A stretch of DNA of 35,043 nt from an uncultured Bacilli bacterium (GTDB taxonomy: Bacteria > Bacillota_I > Bacilli_A > RF39 > UBA660), in contig CANQHQ010000011.1 in NCBI GenBank assembly GCA_947623825.1, positions 1 through 35,043 on the forward strand. Direction: 5' to 3'. The position numbers were made by a program, and so were the translations under genes. Position 1 is the stretch's first letter, and every line of letters starts with the position of its first letter. Positions 1-7,290 of this stretch are shown here, in pieces. The notes under the pieces are model-generated. The model was not told the origin of the DNA and made no database searches. It saw only the letters and a list, made by a program, of their open reading frames with translations.

Positions 1-11
1 TGAAAATTTGA

Positions 12-38
12 CAAAAAAATAACCATTTTATAATGGTT
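12..38 (-). terminator. Hairpin terminator, possibly bidirectional
   Basis: Seven-base arms AACCATT and AATGGTT enclose a TTAT loop at 21-38. On the minus strand the stem runs into a run of seven Ts (12-18); on the plus strand the T-run is interrupted and weaker. It would end transcripts entering from the IS debris. No neighbouring gene to the left is visible, so its real client is unknown. Confidence 0.5.
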
Positions 39-68
39 TCCTCATTTTTTCTCTTTCAAAACTGATAA

Positions 69-248
69 ATTCCCGTGAAATCTTTGAAAGGCAGTTGTAG
101 GAGTGACAATGATATAAAATCATATATAATAAAAAAAGAAAATGAAGGAAAATTAAAGAAAGTAGCTAAAATAGCAGGATTAAATAAATTTTTAAGAGTT
201 TATTATGGAATAGTAAAAAGGAAATACAAAGAGTTAGAAATATGGTGA
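69..248 (+). pseudogene. C-terminal remnant of an IS110-like transposase
   Basis: An open frame of about 60 codons with no credible start (a TAA precedes it at 66-68) ends at a TGA at 246-248. Its last 45 residues contain KKENEGKLKKVAKIAG and KFLRVYYGIVKRKY. This resembles the C-terminal end of IS110/IS116 transposases, where a YY..kk.eGK..K.A..A..rKl...iy.vLk pattern is usual. Everything upstream of this piece is missing, including the DEDD catalytic domain and the serine-containing C-terminal core, so the piece is dead. The family assignment rests on remembered pattern only; another hypothetical protein tail is possible. Confidence 0.45.
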
Positions 249-267
249 TTTGATTAATTGTAATTTT

Positions 268-291
268 AAAAAAAGACCTAGAAATAGGTCT
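268..291 (-). terminator. Minus-strand terminator of the IS1182-like remnant
   Basis: Stem AGACCTA/TAGGTCT with a four-base loop at 274-291, followed on the minus strand by a T-run (268-274). It lies just past the broken transposase and probably was that element's own terminator. Confidence 0.65.
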
Positions 292-294
292 ATG

Positions 295-815
295 TTAACA
301 TGCTTTAAATTTTCTTAAAAATAAATTTAACAAATTTATAAAAAACTCTTGATTTTTATTAGCAAGTTTCTATGTGTTGAATCCATAAAAAATTCATCGT
401 TCAACATCCCATATTTCTGTGCTTGATTTACTATGTTTATAAATATGTTTTCAAATACTTCTGTTCCTTTAAATCTTCTTTCATAATTTTTACTAAATGT
501 TGAGAAATGTGGTGTTTCTTCTCCAAAGGGTATTCCTAAAAACCATCTATATTCTGCATCTACTTTTATTTTCTTGCATGTTTGTCTCATTGATTTTATT
601 CCTTCTATTGCTTGTATAAACACCAACTTAAACAATACCACTGGATCAATACTTGGTCGTCCATTGTTTTCACAATATAAGCCTTTCACTTCTTCATAAA
701 TAAAAGTGAAATCTATATACTTGTCTATCTTCCGAAACAAACTATCCTCTGGGACTAGTTCTTCCATTGTAGTCATTAAGATTTCACTTTGAATATTTTT
801 ATTTATTGTTATCAT
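295..815 (-). pseudogene. Truncated, frameshifted IS1182-family transposase
   Basis: The ATG at 815 is preferred over the upstream one at 839 because GGAAG lies about 9 bases before it. The product begins MITINKNIQSEILM and continues with the DUF772-type N-terminal domain typical of IS1182 transposases (LVPEDSLFRKID, GRPSIDPVVLFKLVFIQ, RWFLGIP, HFSTFSKNYERRF) up to FFMDSTH. After DSTH the frame reads nonsense to a stop at 336-338, but the neighbouring frame gives KLANKNQ, close to the family's KANANKNK, then a stop at 295-297. This means a small indel just after DSTH plus loss of most of the DDE catalytic half; intact relatives are roughly 450 residues. It is inactive. It sits head-to-head with mnmG. 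Confidence 0.8.
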
Positions 816-868
816 TTCTTCACTTCCTATCCTCGACACTTTTATTATAACATTTTTGCATAATAAAA

Positions 869-910
869 GCGAGTCATGATAACTTATTTGTTGAGAATAA
901 GTGGACTCGC
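869..910. repeat. Interrupted inverted repeat upstream of the transposase remnant
   Basis: Outer arms GCGAGTC (869-875) and GACTCGC (904-910) and inner arms ACTTATT (882-888) and AATAAGT (896-902) can fold into one imperfect hairpin. It lies between the transposase start and the conserved locus, so it may be part of the IS end, but no matching copy was seen at the other side. Confidence 0.4.
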
Positions 911-940
911 AATTTAATTATAATACATTTTTTCCAAAAT

Positions 941-978
941 AAAAAGACTATTAACAAATTTTACTTTGTCAACAGTCT
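941..978 (-). terminator. Minus-strand terminator-like hairpin at the IS boundary
   Basis: Arms AGACTATTAACAAA (945-958) and TTTGTCAACAGTCT (965-978) pair at 12 of 14 positions. On the minus strand the stem is followed by TTTTT, so it would stop transcription moving from the mnmG side into the IS remnant. Such insulating hairpins occur at edges of insertion sequences; the link to this element is an inference. Confidence 0.5.
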
Positions 979-979
979 G

Positions 980-1011
980 AAAAAAATTATTTCCCGGGAA
1001 ATAATTTTTTT
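980..1011. promoter_or_regulatory. Noc-binding-site-like palindrome 1
   Basis: A perfect 32-base palindrome centred at 995/996 with core ATTTCCCGGGAAAT, identical to the Noc-binding sequence described in Bacillus subtilis. A Noc-like protein with matching specificity residues is encoded at 5308-6384. The A/T-rich flanks could also make it behave as a hairpin terminator, but a palindrome without a loop and the second copy 74 bases away favour a protein site. Confidence 0.8.
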
Positions 1012-1055
1012 TTATAAAAAACGAAAAAATTCAAAAAAAATGATCAAAAAAGACC

Positions 1056-1083
1056 CAAAATTATTTCCCGGGAAATAATTTTG
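1056..1083. promoter_or_regulatory. Noc-binding-site-like palindrome 2
   Basis: A perfect 28-base palindrome centred at 1069/1070 with the same ATTTCCCGGGAAAT core and the same AATT flanks as the copy at 980-1011. The centre-to-centre distance is 74 bases, close to seven helical turns. It ends 45 bases before the mnmG -10 box, so bound protein could also influence mnmG transcription. Confidence 0.8.
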
Positions 1084-1127
1084 ATAAGAAAAATAGCGAA
1101 AAAATATCGAATCAGTAAAAAATATAG

Positions 1128-1133
1128 TATAAT
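1128..1133 (+). promoter_or_regulatory. mnmG promoter -10 box
   Basis: A perfect TATAAT at 1128-1133; no convincing -35 box is seen at the right distance. A start site near 1140 would leave the ATG at 1134 untranscribed, which supports the ATG at 1161 as the mnmG start. Confidence 0.55.
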
Positions 1134-1160
1134 ATGGAAAGAAAAAAGGACGTGAAAGCG

Positions 1161-3026
1161 ATGAAATACGAAATAATCGTAGTGGGTGGTGGACATGCTG
1201 GTTGTGAAGCAGCATTAGCATCTGCAAGACTTGGTCACAAGACATTACTCATTACCGGAAATAAAAAAAATATTGCCGATATGCCATGTAATCCTTCTAT
1301 CGGAGGACCAGCTAAAGGAATTATTGTGAGAGAAATTGATGCCCTTGGGGGAGAGATGGCCAACAATACGGATCACAGTTGTCTTCAAATAAAAATGTTA
1401 AATACAAAAAAAGGACCAGCCGTAAGAGCATTAAGAGCGCAGGCAGATAAAATAACCTATCCAGATCAAATGCGAAAAACATTAGAAAGTCAATCAAATC
1501 TTGAAATAAAAGAGAGTATTGTTGAAAATTTAATCGTAGAAAATAAAAAAGTCAAGGGAGTCATCCTTGAGGATGGAACGGAAATTGCATCCGAAATTGT
1601 GATCTTGACAACAGGAACGTATTTAAAAGCAGTCGTTCTTCGAGGAGATCAAAAAACATCTAGTGGTCCACATGGCGAAAAACCATCTCATTTTTTAAGT
1701 GATCATTTAAAAGAACTAGGATTTCATATTCAACGGTTAAAAACAGGAACACCACCTAGAATTGAGAAAAGTAGTATCGATTTTAGTAAGGCAAGCTTAG
1801 AGCCAGGAGATCCGGTTGGATACACTTTTTCTTTTGATAATCCTGTTATGTATGACCCTTCTACGCAAGTGCCATGTCACTTGATTTATACTACCCAAGA
1901 AACACACGAAATAATTAATAAAAATTTAAAAAAATCAAGTATGTATGGAGGATATGTAGAAGGAATCGGACCTAGATATTGTCCATCTATTGAAGATAAA
2001 GTAGTCCGTTTTAAAGATAAGGAGCGCCATCAGTTATTCTTAGAACCAGAAAGTATTTACTATGATGATATCTACATACAAGGGTTCTCAACCAGTATGC
2101 CTGAAAAAATTCAGGAACAAATGGTTCACAGTCTTCCAGGCATGGAAAAAGCCAAAATATTAAAATATGCATATGCCATTGAATATGATGCTATTGATCC
2201 ACTTCAACTAAAGCAATCTTTGGAAACCAAAGTAATCGAAAATCTATTTACTGCCGGACAAATTAACGGGACCAGTGGATATGAAGAAGCAGCTGGGCAA
2301 GGATTAATTGCTGGAATCAATGCTTCCTTAAAACTAAGAGGAAAAGAACCATTGATTTTAAAAAGAAACGAGGCATATATAGGAGTATTAATTGATGATT
2401 TGGTAACAAAAGGAACCAAAGAACCATATCGAATGCTCACTTCAAGAGCAGAATATCGTCTCCTATTAAGACATGATAATGCCGATTTAAGATTGAGAGA
2501 ATATGGAAGAGAAATTGGTTTAATTAACGATAAAAAATATCAGAAATTTCTTGATAAAAAAGCATCCATTGAACAATTAAAAGAAAAATTACAAAGTGAG
2601 AAAATTTCACCGACCGCGGAAAATAATCATTATTTAAAATCGATTTCTTCTACACCCTTATATGACACCATCACCCTCTATGATTTATTAAAAAGACCAG
2701 AAATTACCCCCGAACATGTAAAACATTTCACAGAAATAACAGAGTCAGAAGAAGTGATAGAACAGGTAGAAATTCAAATAAAATACGAAGGGTACATCAA
2801 AAAAGCCATCCGCGAAGCCGAAAAAATGCTTGATTTAGAAAAAATAAAAATTCCTGAAAATATAGATTATAACCAAGTACATAATCTCGCCAGTGAAGCC
2901 CTCCAAAAACTATCTATGATAAGACCAACTACCATCGGACAAGCATCAAGAATTAGTGGAGTGAATCCAGCAGATGTTTCCATCTTAATGGTATATTTAA
3001 AGAAAAATAAAAAAGAAAATGAGTAG
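1161..3026 (+). CDS. mnmG: tRNA uridine-5-carboxymethylaminomethyl modification enzyme MnmG (GidA)
   Basis: FAD-dependent enzyme that, with the GTPase MnmE and methylene-tetrahydrofolate, puts the carboxymethylaminomethyl group on the wobble uridine of certain tRNAs. Seen: an N-terminal dinucleotide-binding motif VVGGGHAGCEAA (about residues 7-18), the conserved MPCNPSIGGPAKG, SGPHGEKPSHFLS, LKTGTPPRI and GQINGTSGYEEAAGQG stretches, and the C-terminal SRISGVNPADVSILMVYL used for MnmE contact. The 621-residue length matches the family. Start at 1161 has AAAGGA before it and lies downstream of the -10 box. rsmG follows 8 bases later, as in Bacillus; mnmE, the usual upstream partner, is not here, and IS debris takes its place. 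Confidence 0.98.
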   Translation: MKYEIIVVGGGHAGCEAALASARLGHKTLLITGNKKNIADMPCNPSIGGPAKGIIVREIDALGGEMANNTDHSCLQIKMLNTKKGPAVRALRAQADKITYPDQMRKTLESQSNLEIKESIVENLIVENKKVKGVILEDGTEIASEIVILTTGTYLKAVVLRGDQKTSSGPHGEKPSHFLSDHLKELGFHIQRLKTGTPPRIEKSSIDFSKASLEPGDPVGYTFSFDNPVMYDPSTQVPCHLIYTTQETHEIINKNLKKSSMYGGYVEGIGPRYCPSIEDKVVRFKDKERHQLFLEPESIYYDDIYIQGFSTSMPEKIQEQMVHSLPGMEKAKILKYAYAIEYDAIDPLQLKQSLETKVIENLFTAGQINGTSGYEEAAGQGLIAGINASLKLRGKEPLILKRNEAYIGVLIDDLVTKGTKEPYRMLTSRAEYRLLLRHDNADLRLREYGREIGLINDKKYQKFLDKKASIEQLKEKLQSEKISPTAENNHYLKSISSTPLYDTITLYDLLKRPEITPEHVKHFTEITESEEVIEQVEIQIKYEGYIKKAIREAEKMLDLEKIKIPENIDYNQVHNLASEALQKLSMIRPTTIGQASRISGVNPADVSILMVYLKKNKKENE

Positions 3027-3034
3027 GATGAGAT

Positions 3035-3721
3035 ATGAATGAAAAAGAGTTTGTTGAAGAATTAAAAAAGATGGGACTAGATATCACCGATGACCAATTA
3101 AAAAAGTTAAAACAATTCTATCAACTACTAATAGAATGGAATCAAAAAATAAATTTAACGAGAATTGTTCAACAAGAAGAGGTCTATTTGAAACACTTCT
3201 ATGATAGTCTCACAATATATAGGGACATCGATTTATCAACCATTCAAAACTTGTGTGATGTTGGTACAGGAGCGGGATTTCCAGGAATCATAATCAAAAT
3301 ATTTTTTCCTAACATTCACATTACCTTAATCGATTCCCTCCAAAAAAGAATCAATTACCTAAATGAAATTATCAAAGAGTTAGGACTAACCAATATTGAA
3401 ACCGTTCATGCAAGGGCGGAAGAATATGCTTTAAAACATAGAGAAGAATTTGAAGTAGTGACCGCAAGAGCGGTAGCGAATCTAAAAGTATTATCAGAAT
3501 TATGTATACCTTTGGTCAAAGAAAAGGGATACTTTATCGCAATGAAAGCGAATGTGATAGACGAATTAGACGAGGCAAAGTCGATGATAGGACTCCTAGG
3601 AGGAAAAATAGAATCCATCGATGAATTTTCTCTTCCTATAGAAAACAGTAAAAGAACAATTATTAAAATCAAAAAAGTAAAAAAGACAGATTATCGCTAT
3701 CCCAGAAAGAAAATAAAGTAA
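3035..3721 (+). CDS. rsmG: 16S rRNA (guanine-527-N7)-methyltransferase RsmG (GidB)
   Basis: Uses S-adenosylmethionine to methylate N7 of G527 in 16S rRNA. The 228-residue protein shows the opening Y..LL.EWNQKINLTRI segment, a Rossmann-type SAM motif LCDVGTGAGFPGI (about residues 69-81), the LIDSLQKRINYLNEI strand-helix with the acidic residue that binds the ribose, and the VTARAVANLKVL stretch typical of the family. Its length is near the usual 230-240. AGGATGAGAT precedes the ATG, and it lies 8 bases behind mnmG, so the two are probably co-transcribed. The tail is very lysine-rich, which fits rRNA contact. Confidence 0.97.
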   Translation: MNEKEFVEELKKMGLDITDDQLKKLKQFYQLLIEWNQKINLTRIVQQEEVYLKHFYDSLTIYRDIDLSTIQNLCDVGTGAGFPGIIIKIFFPNIHITLIDSLQKRINYLNEIIKELGLTNIETVHARAEEYALKHREEFEVVTARAVANLKVLSELCIPLVKEKGYFIAMKANVIDELDEAKSMIGLLGGKIESIDEFSLPIENSKRTIIKIKKVKKTDYRYPRKKIK

Positions 3722-3727
3722 TTCTTC

Positions 3728-3736
3728 TGGTATAAT
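3728..3736 (+). promoter_or_regulatory. Extended -10 promoter of the thymidylate synthase gene
   Basis: TGGTATAAT (3728-3736) is an extended -10 element; no good -35 box is seen. It begins seven bases after the rsmG stop codon, so the next gene can be expressed independently of mnmG-rsmG. Confidence 0.55.
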
Positions 3737-3761
3737 ATAAGAGAAATGGGAGGAAAAGAAA

Positions 3762-5189
3762 ATGCTTAAATATTATAAAAATGTTGTAAGATATAACGAA
3801 AAAGTGCCTTACGGTGTGGGAATTATCACTGGATGGAAAGATATCGATATGATTATGGATTTACTCAGTGAAGAATCGAAAGAAAAAGTAGTAACTTGTG
3901 GGAAACTTCAAACGATTAATGGGATAAATTACATTATCGCGAATCTCTTTTTAAACCCACAAATAACGGATTTAGTTTTGATTGAAGACTCCTCTCCAAA
4001 AGAAGAAATGGCTGATGGAATCCAATCTTTTCTTCAATTTTTGAATACGGGAATCATTCCTTTTCAAAAGAAGTTCCAATTTTCGGATGAAGAAATTCAA
4101 AAATTTGTATCTTATTATAAAACCCATACTTATGTAGTAAAAAGAAAAGATTTGGACAACTTTCTTCAAAAATGGAATCCGACACAAGAAAATTGGTGTG
4201 AAATAAAAGAAATTCCTGAAGAAGAAGTAGAACTATTAGAACAAATTCCAAGTGAAAAAATCAGTTTTACAGTAAGGGCAAATACTGTATTAGAAGCTTG
4301 GAAAAGAGCACTCAAACTTATTCAAACTTACGGATATAAAAAACCATCGGATTATGATGAAAATCAATTAGAATTAATAGACTTATCGATCGTCGTAAAA
4401 AACGAATCTCTCCTTCATCCTACGATGGAAGGAGTGGCTGGAGTTACCAAAGAAGAATTAGAGAAATATGAACAAGATATTCTTTCTCCGAAAAAGCCAG
4501 ATGGTGTAAAATACACATACGGTAACCGTCTTCTTGATTACGAAGGAGTCAATCAACTTCAATACATGATAGACATGTTGAAAGAAAAAAAGTATTCGCG
4601 AAGAAGTATCGCAACTCTTTGGAATCCACCTTTAGATATTGCCGCTGGAGAAGGACCTTGTTTAGATGTGTATCAAGCCATTGTGCAAGACGATTATTTA
4701 TATTTAATTTCCTACATCAGATCCAATGATGTATACAATGCTTGGCCACGGAACATCTATGGGTTATTAAAAATTCAAGAAGCACTCTGTAACGAACTAG
4801 GATTCAAAAAAGGTTATGTGAACACCGTCGCAGGAAGTGCCCATGTCTATGAAAGAAATTTCAAAGACTTACAAGAACAATTTCAAGGACATCAGATTTC
4901 TTTTTGTGACGAAGACGAAAGAGGATACTTTATAATTGAGACAAATAATCAAGTAATCGAAGTAACGTTCTATGATAAAAAAGGAACCGAACTTCGTCAT
5001 TTTATAGGAACAAGCGCGGAAGAATTAAGAACGCAATGCTCTTTATATGTAAGCAATATTGATCATGCCGTTTACTTAGGACAAGAACTAATGAAGGCAG
5101 AGATTGCGTTACAGAATCAACTTTCCTATACGCAAGATAAAGAATTAGGAATCAAACCAAAAATCAAATCTCTTCAAAAGAACAGTTAG
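3762..5189 (+). CDS. Thymidylate synthase-family protein with an N-terminal MtrA-like domain
   Basis: Probably makes dTMP from dUMP with a folate-type one-carbon donor. The C-terminal part (about 165-470) carries the thymidylate synthase signatures: YSRRS around R280-R281, catalytic Cys300 in GEGPCLDVYQ, RSND (320-323), N331 in PRNIYG, and H361/Y363 in GSAHVY. The tail HAVYLGQELMKAEIAL resembles archaeal ThyA. The N-terminal 150 residues are not part of bacterial ThyA; VVTCGKLQTINGINYIIANL followed by NPQITDLVLI resembles MtrA, the tetrahydromethanopterin methyltransferase subunit, or the related DUF4346 domain. At 475 residues it is far longer than bacterial ThyA (about 264-316). GGGAGG precedes the ATG. 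The enzyme class is well supported, though a dCMP/dUMP hydroxymethylase is possible; the N-terminal assignment is from memory of the family. Confidence 0.8.
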   Translation: MLKYYKNVVRYNEKVPYGVGIITGWKDIDMIMDLLSEESKEKVVTCGKLQTINGINYIIANLFLNPQITDLVLIEDSSPKEEMADGIQSFLQFLNTGIIPFQKKFQFSDEEIQKFVSYYKTHTYVVKRKDLDNFLQKWNPTQENWCEIKEIPEEEVELLEQIPSEKISFTVRANTVLEAWKRALKLIQTYGYKKPSDYDENQLELIDLSIVVKNESLLHPTMEGVAGVTKEELEKYEQDILSPKKPDGVKYTYGNRLLDYEGVNQLQYMIDMLKEKKYSRRSIATLWNPPLDIAAGEGPCLDVYQAIVQDDYLYLISYIRSNDVYNAWPRNIYGLLKIQEALCNELGFKKGYVNTVAGSAHVYERNFKDLQEQFQGHQISFCDEDERGYFIIETNNQVIEVTFYDKKGTELRHFIGTSAEELRTQCSLYVSNIDHAVYLGQELMKAEIALQNQLSYTQDKELGIKPKIKSLQKNS

Positions 5190-5237
5190 TGGAAATCAAA
5201 AGTAAAAAAACATTTTTCAACGATTCCGAAATTTTAC

Positions 5238-5265
5238 TTGTTTCAAGAAAAAAATGTGGTATAAT
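5238..5265 (+). promoter_or_regulatory. noc promoter
   Basis: TTGTTT at 5238-5243, a 16-base spacer and an extended -10 TGGTATAAT ending at 5265. It precedes the noc start by about 40 bases and makes noc a single-gene unit together with the terminator at 6383-6409. Confidence 0.65.
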
Positions 5266-5307
5266 GAATATAATTAAAAGAATAGAAAGAATGAAAAGAG
5301 GGTTAAC

Positions 5308-6384
5308 ATGGACAGAGAAGTAGTGGATTTATATTTAGATGACATTATCCCTAATCGCTTCCAACCACGTGAAGTATTTAACGAGCAGGCACTAAAAGAA
5401 TTATCCGATTCCATCAAGGCGCATGGAGTAATTCAACCAATCATTGTTCGAAAAATAGGAGATAAATACGAAATTGTTGCAGGAGAAAGAAGATATAAGG
5501 CATCCGCTATGGCAGGACTTACCAAAATCCCAGCAATTATCAGAAATCTAGATGATAAAGAGACCTCGAAAGTTGCCTTGCTTGAAAATCTCCAAAGAAA
5601 AGATTTGACGGCCATTGAAGAAGCAAGAACCTATCAAAAGATATTAGAACTTGATTCGATGACGCAAGAGGAACTTGGAAGAACCATGGGAAAATCGCAA
5701 GCTTCTATTGCCAATAAAATGCGATTGTTATCCTTACCTGATGAAGTACAAGAAGCCCTTTTACAAGATCAAATTTCAGAACGTCACGCACGTAGTCTTC
5801 TTAATTTAAAAACACCAGAAGAACAGATTGCAATGTTAAAAGAAATTATCGAAAAGAGAATGACAGTACGTGAATTAGATGCAAAGATTAAAGGCGTTCC
5901 TGTAACGGAAACTTCTGACTCAGATGGAGAAGAAGGAAACGGTGGAACCTCTTTTGAAGGAAAAAGTTTGAATGGAACCACACCGCTTGTAGAATCGGTT
6001 CCTATTTCATCCAATAGCAATATAACAAATCAAGTACCGAGGGAAAATGAATTAGAAGGAGTAGCACCAGAATTACCAAAGCCAGCAACCTCGATTCCTT
6101 CGGCAGAAGAAACATCCAACTTAGTAAATCAATTATTTAAAAATATTCCAGAAGAAAACGAACCAAAACTAGACGTGTTAGACAGCATGGCAAATCCAAA
6201 GAAAAATACTTTTTCTATCGAAGAATTATTGGAAGATGAAGAATTATTTTCTTTACGAGATGCAGTCGAAGAAATTCGTAAGAGCGTCGAATCCGTAAAA
6301 AATAAAGGATTTGTAGTAAAAGTAGAAGAAATGGACTTCGAAAAAACATATCAAATTGTTGTGAAGATTGATAAAGATGCATAA
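5308..6384 (+). CDS. noc: Noc-like nucleoid occlusion protein (ParB/Noc family)
   Basis: Noc is a CTP-dependent DNA clamp that loads at Noc-binding sites and keeps the division septum off the nucleoid. Seen: ParB N-domain with CTP motifs AGERR (58-62) and ENLQR (93-97), a helix-turn-helix domain, and a C-terminal segment (about 311-358) matching the end of Bacillus Noc. DNA-reading positions aligned with Caulobacter ParB 173, 179, 184 and 201 are Q131, K137, S142 and R159; three of four are the Noc type. Odd: no N-terminal amphipathic helix (the protein opens directly with the ParB domain) and an acidic, Ser/Thr/Pro-rich linker at about 200-300, giving 358 residues against 283 in B. subtilis. 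AGAGGG precedes the ATG. Position between rsmG and parA is the classical noc place. Confidence 0.9.
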   Translation: MDREVVDLYLDDIIPNRFQPREVFNEQALKELSDSIKAHGVIQPIIVRKIGDKYEIVAGERRYKASAMAGLTKIPAIIRNLDDKETSKVALLENLQRKDLTAIEEARTYQKILELDSMTQEELGRTMGKSQASIANKMRLLSLPDEVQEALLQDQISERHARSLLNLKTPEEQIAMLKEIIEKRMTVRELDAKIKGVPVTETSDSDGEEGNGGTSFEGKSLNGTTPLVESVPISSNSNITNQVPRENELEGVAPELPKPATSIPSAEETSNLVNQLFKNIPEENEPKLDVLDSMANPKKNTFSIEELLEDEELFSLRDAVEEIRKSVESVKNKGFVVKVEEMDFEKTYQIVVKIDKDA

Positions 6385-6409
6385 AAAGTAGAGGTTTCTA
6401 CTTTTTTTT
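6383..6409 (+). terminator. Terminator of noc
   Basis: Stem AAAAGTAGA/TCTACTTTT with a GGTT loop, ending in eight Ts. It overlaps the noc stop codon and separates noc from parA. Confidence 0.85.
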
Positions 6410-6489
6410 AACAAATTCAGAAAAACCATTTCATAATTATTCTATTTTTGCTAAAATAAAGTAGTATTATGTCAGAAAAAGGTGATAGC

Positions 6490-7290
6490 ATGGGAAAGAT
6501 AATTTCATTAGTAAATCAAAAAGGTGGAGTAGGAAAAACAACGACAAGTATTAATCTTTCTGCATCTTTAGCACATTTAGGAAAAAGAGTATTATTAATA
6601 GATTTAGATCCACAAGGAAACGCCACAACCGGTGTAGGAATCAACAAAGGAGACATTACAAAAAGCATATTTGATGTCATGCTAAAACAATGTACTGCCC
6701 AAGAAGCAATTATCAAAACAAAATTCAAGAATTTGTATCTTCTCGCTTCAACAATTAATTTAGCAGGAGTCGGATTAGAATTACGTGAAAAAAGTAAAGC
6801 AGATCCAAACTTTTCCAAAAATAGCCAATTAAAAGAGGCACTCGCCCCTATCAAAGATGTCTTTGATTTCATTATTATCGATTGTCCTCCTTCTTTGGAA
6901 ATCATCACAACGAATGCTTTAACTGCTTCTAATTCAGTAATTATCCCTGTGCAATGTGAATTTTTTGCTCTAGAAGGAATTACCCAATTATTAAATACAA
7001 TCATGTTAGCCCAGAAAAATTTAAATCCAAATCTAGATATTGAAGGAGTATTACTAACCATGTTGGATTCAAGAGCCATTCTTTGTCTAGAAGTAGTGGA
7101 AGATATTCGTGGTTTCTTTAAAGAAAGAGTATACAATACCATTATTCCAAGATTAGTAAAGATTGCGGAAGCACCATCTCATGGAACTCCGATTATAGAA
7201 TATGATCCAAAGCATCGCGGAACAATAGCTTATTTAAATTTAGCGAAGGAAGTGATTGAAAGAAATGGAAACACCAACGCAGAACACTAG
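6490..7290 (+). CDS. parA: Chromosome-partitioning ATPase ParA (Soj)
   Basis: Walker-type ATPase that works with ParB in origin segregation and, in Bacillus, in control of DnaA. Seen: deviant Walker A KGGVGKTT (residues 11-18), DLDPQGNATTG (Walker A' region), IIDCPPSLEIITTNAL (Walker B region) and IPVQCEFFALEG, all typical of Soj. The ATG at 6490 is chosen over one at 6469 because AGGTGAT lies just before it and the protein then begins MGKIISLVNQ as in relatives. Length 266 against about 253. It overlaps parB by 26 bases, so the pair is translationally coupled. A TATTAT-like -10 near 6465 may drive it. Confidence 0.97.
   Translation: MGKIISLVNQKGGVGKTTTSINLSASLAHLGKRVLLIDLDPQGNATTGVGINKGDITKSIFDVMLKQCTAQEAIIKTKFKNLYLLASTINLAGVGLELREKSKADPNFSKNSQLKEALAPIKDVFDFIIIDCPPSLEIITTNALTASNSVIIPVQCEFFALEGITQLLNTIMLAQKNLNPNLDIEGVLLTMLDSRAILCLEVVEDIRGFFKERVYNTIIPRLVKIAEAPSHGTPIIEYDPKHRGTIAYLNLAKEVIERNGNTNAEH

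Noticed and set aside
5206-5239. AAGTAAAA...TTTTACTT inverted repeat before noc as terminator or attenuator
   Set aside because: Loop is about 20 bases and no T-run follows; chance pairing in A/T-rich DNA is likely.
5366-5371. CACGTG inside noc as a parS site
   Set aside because: Flanks do not extend to TGTTTCACGTGAAACA; it is coding sequence for QPREVF. No parS was found in the window.
6516-7142. 208-codon minus-strand frame over parA
   Set aside because: No start signal and no family resemblance; the plus-strand ParA is certain and explains the codon pattern.
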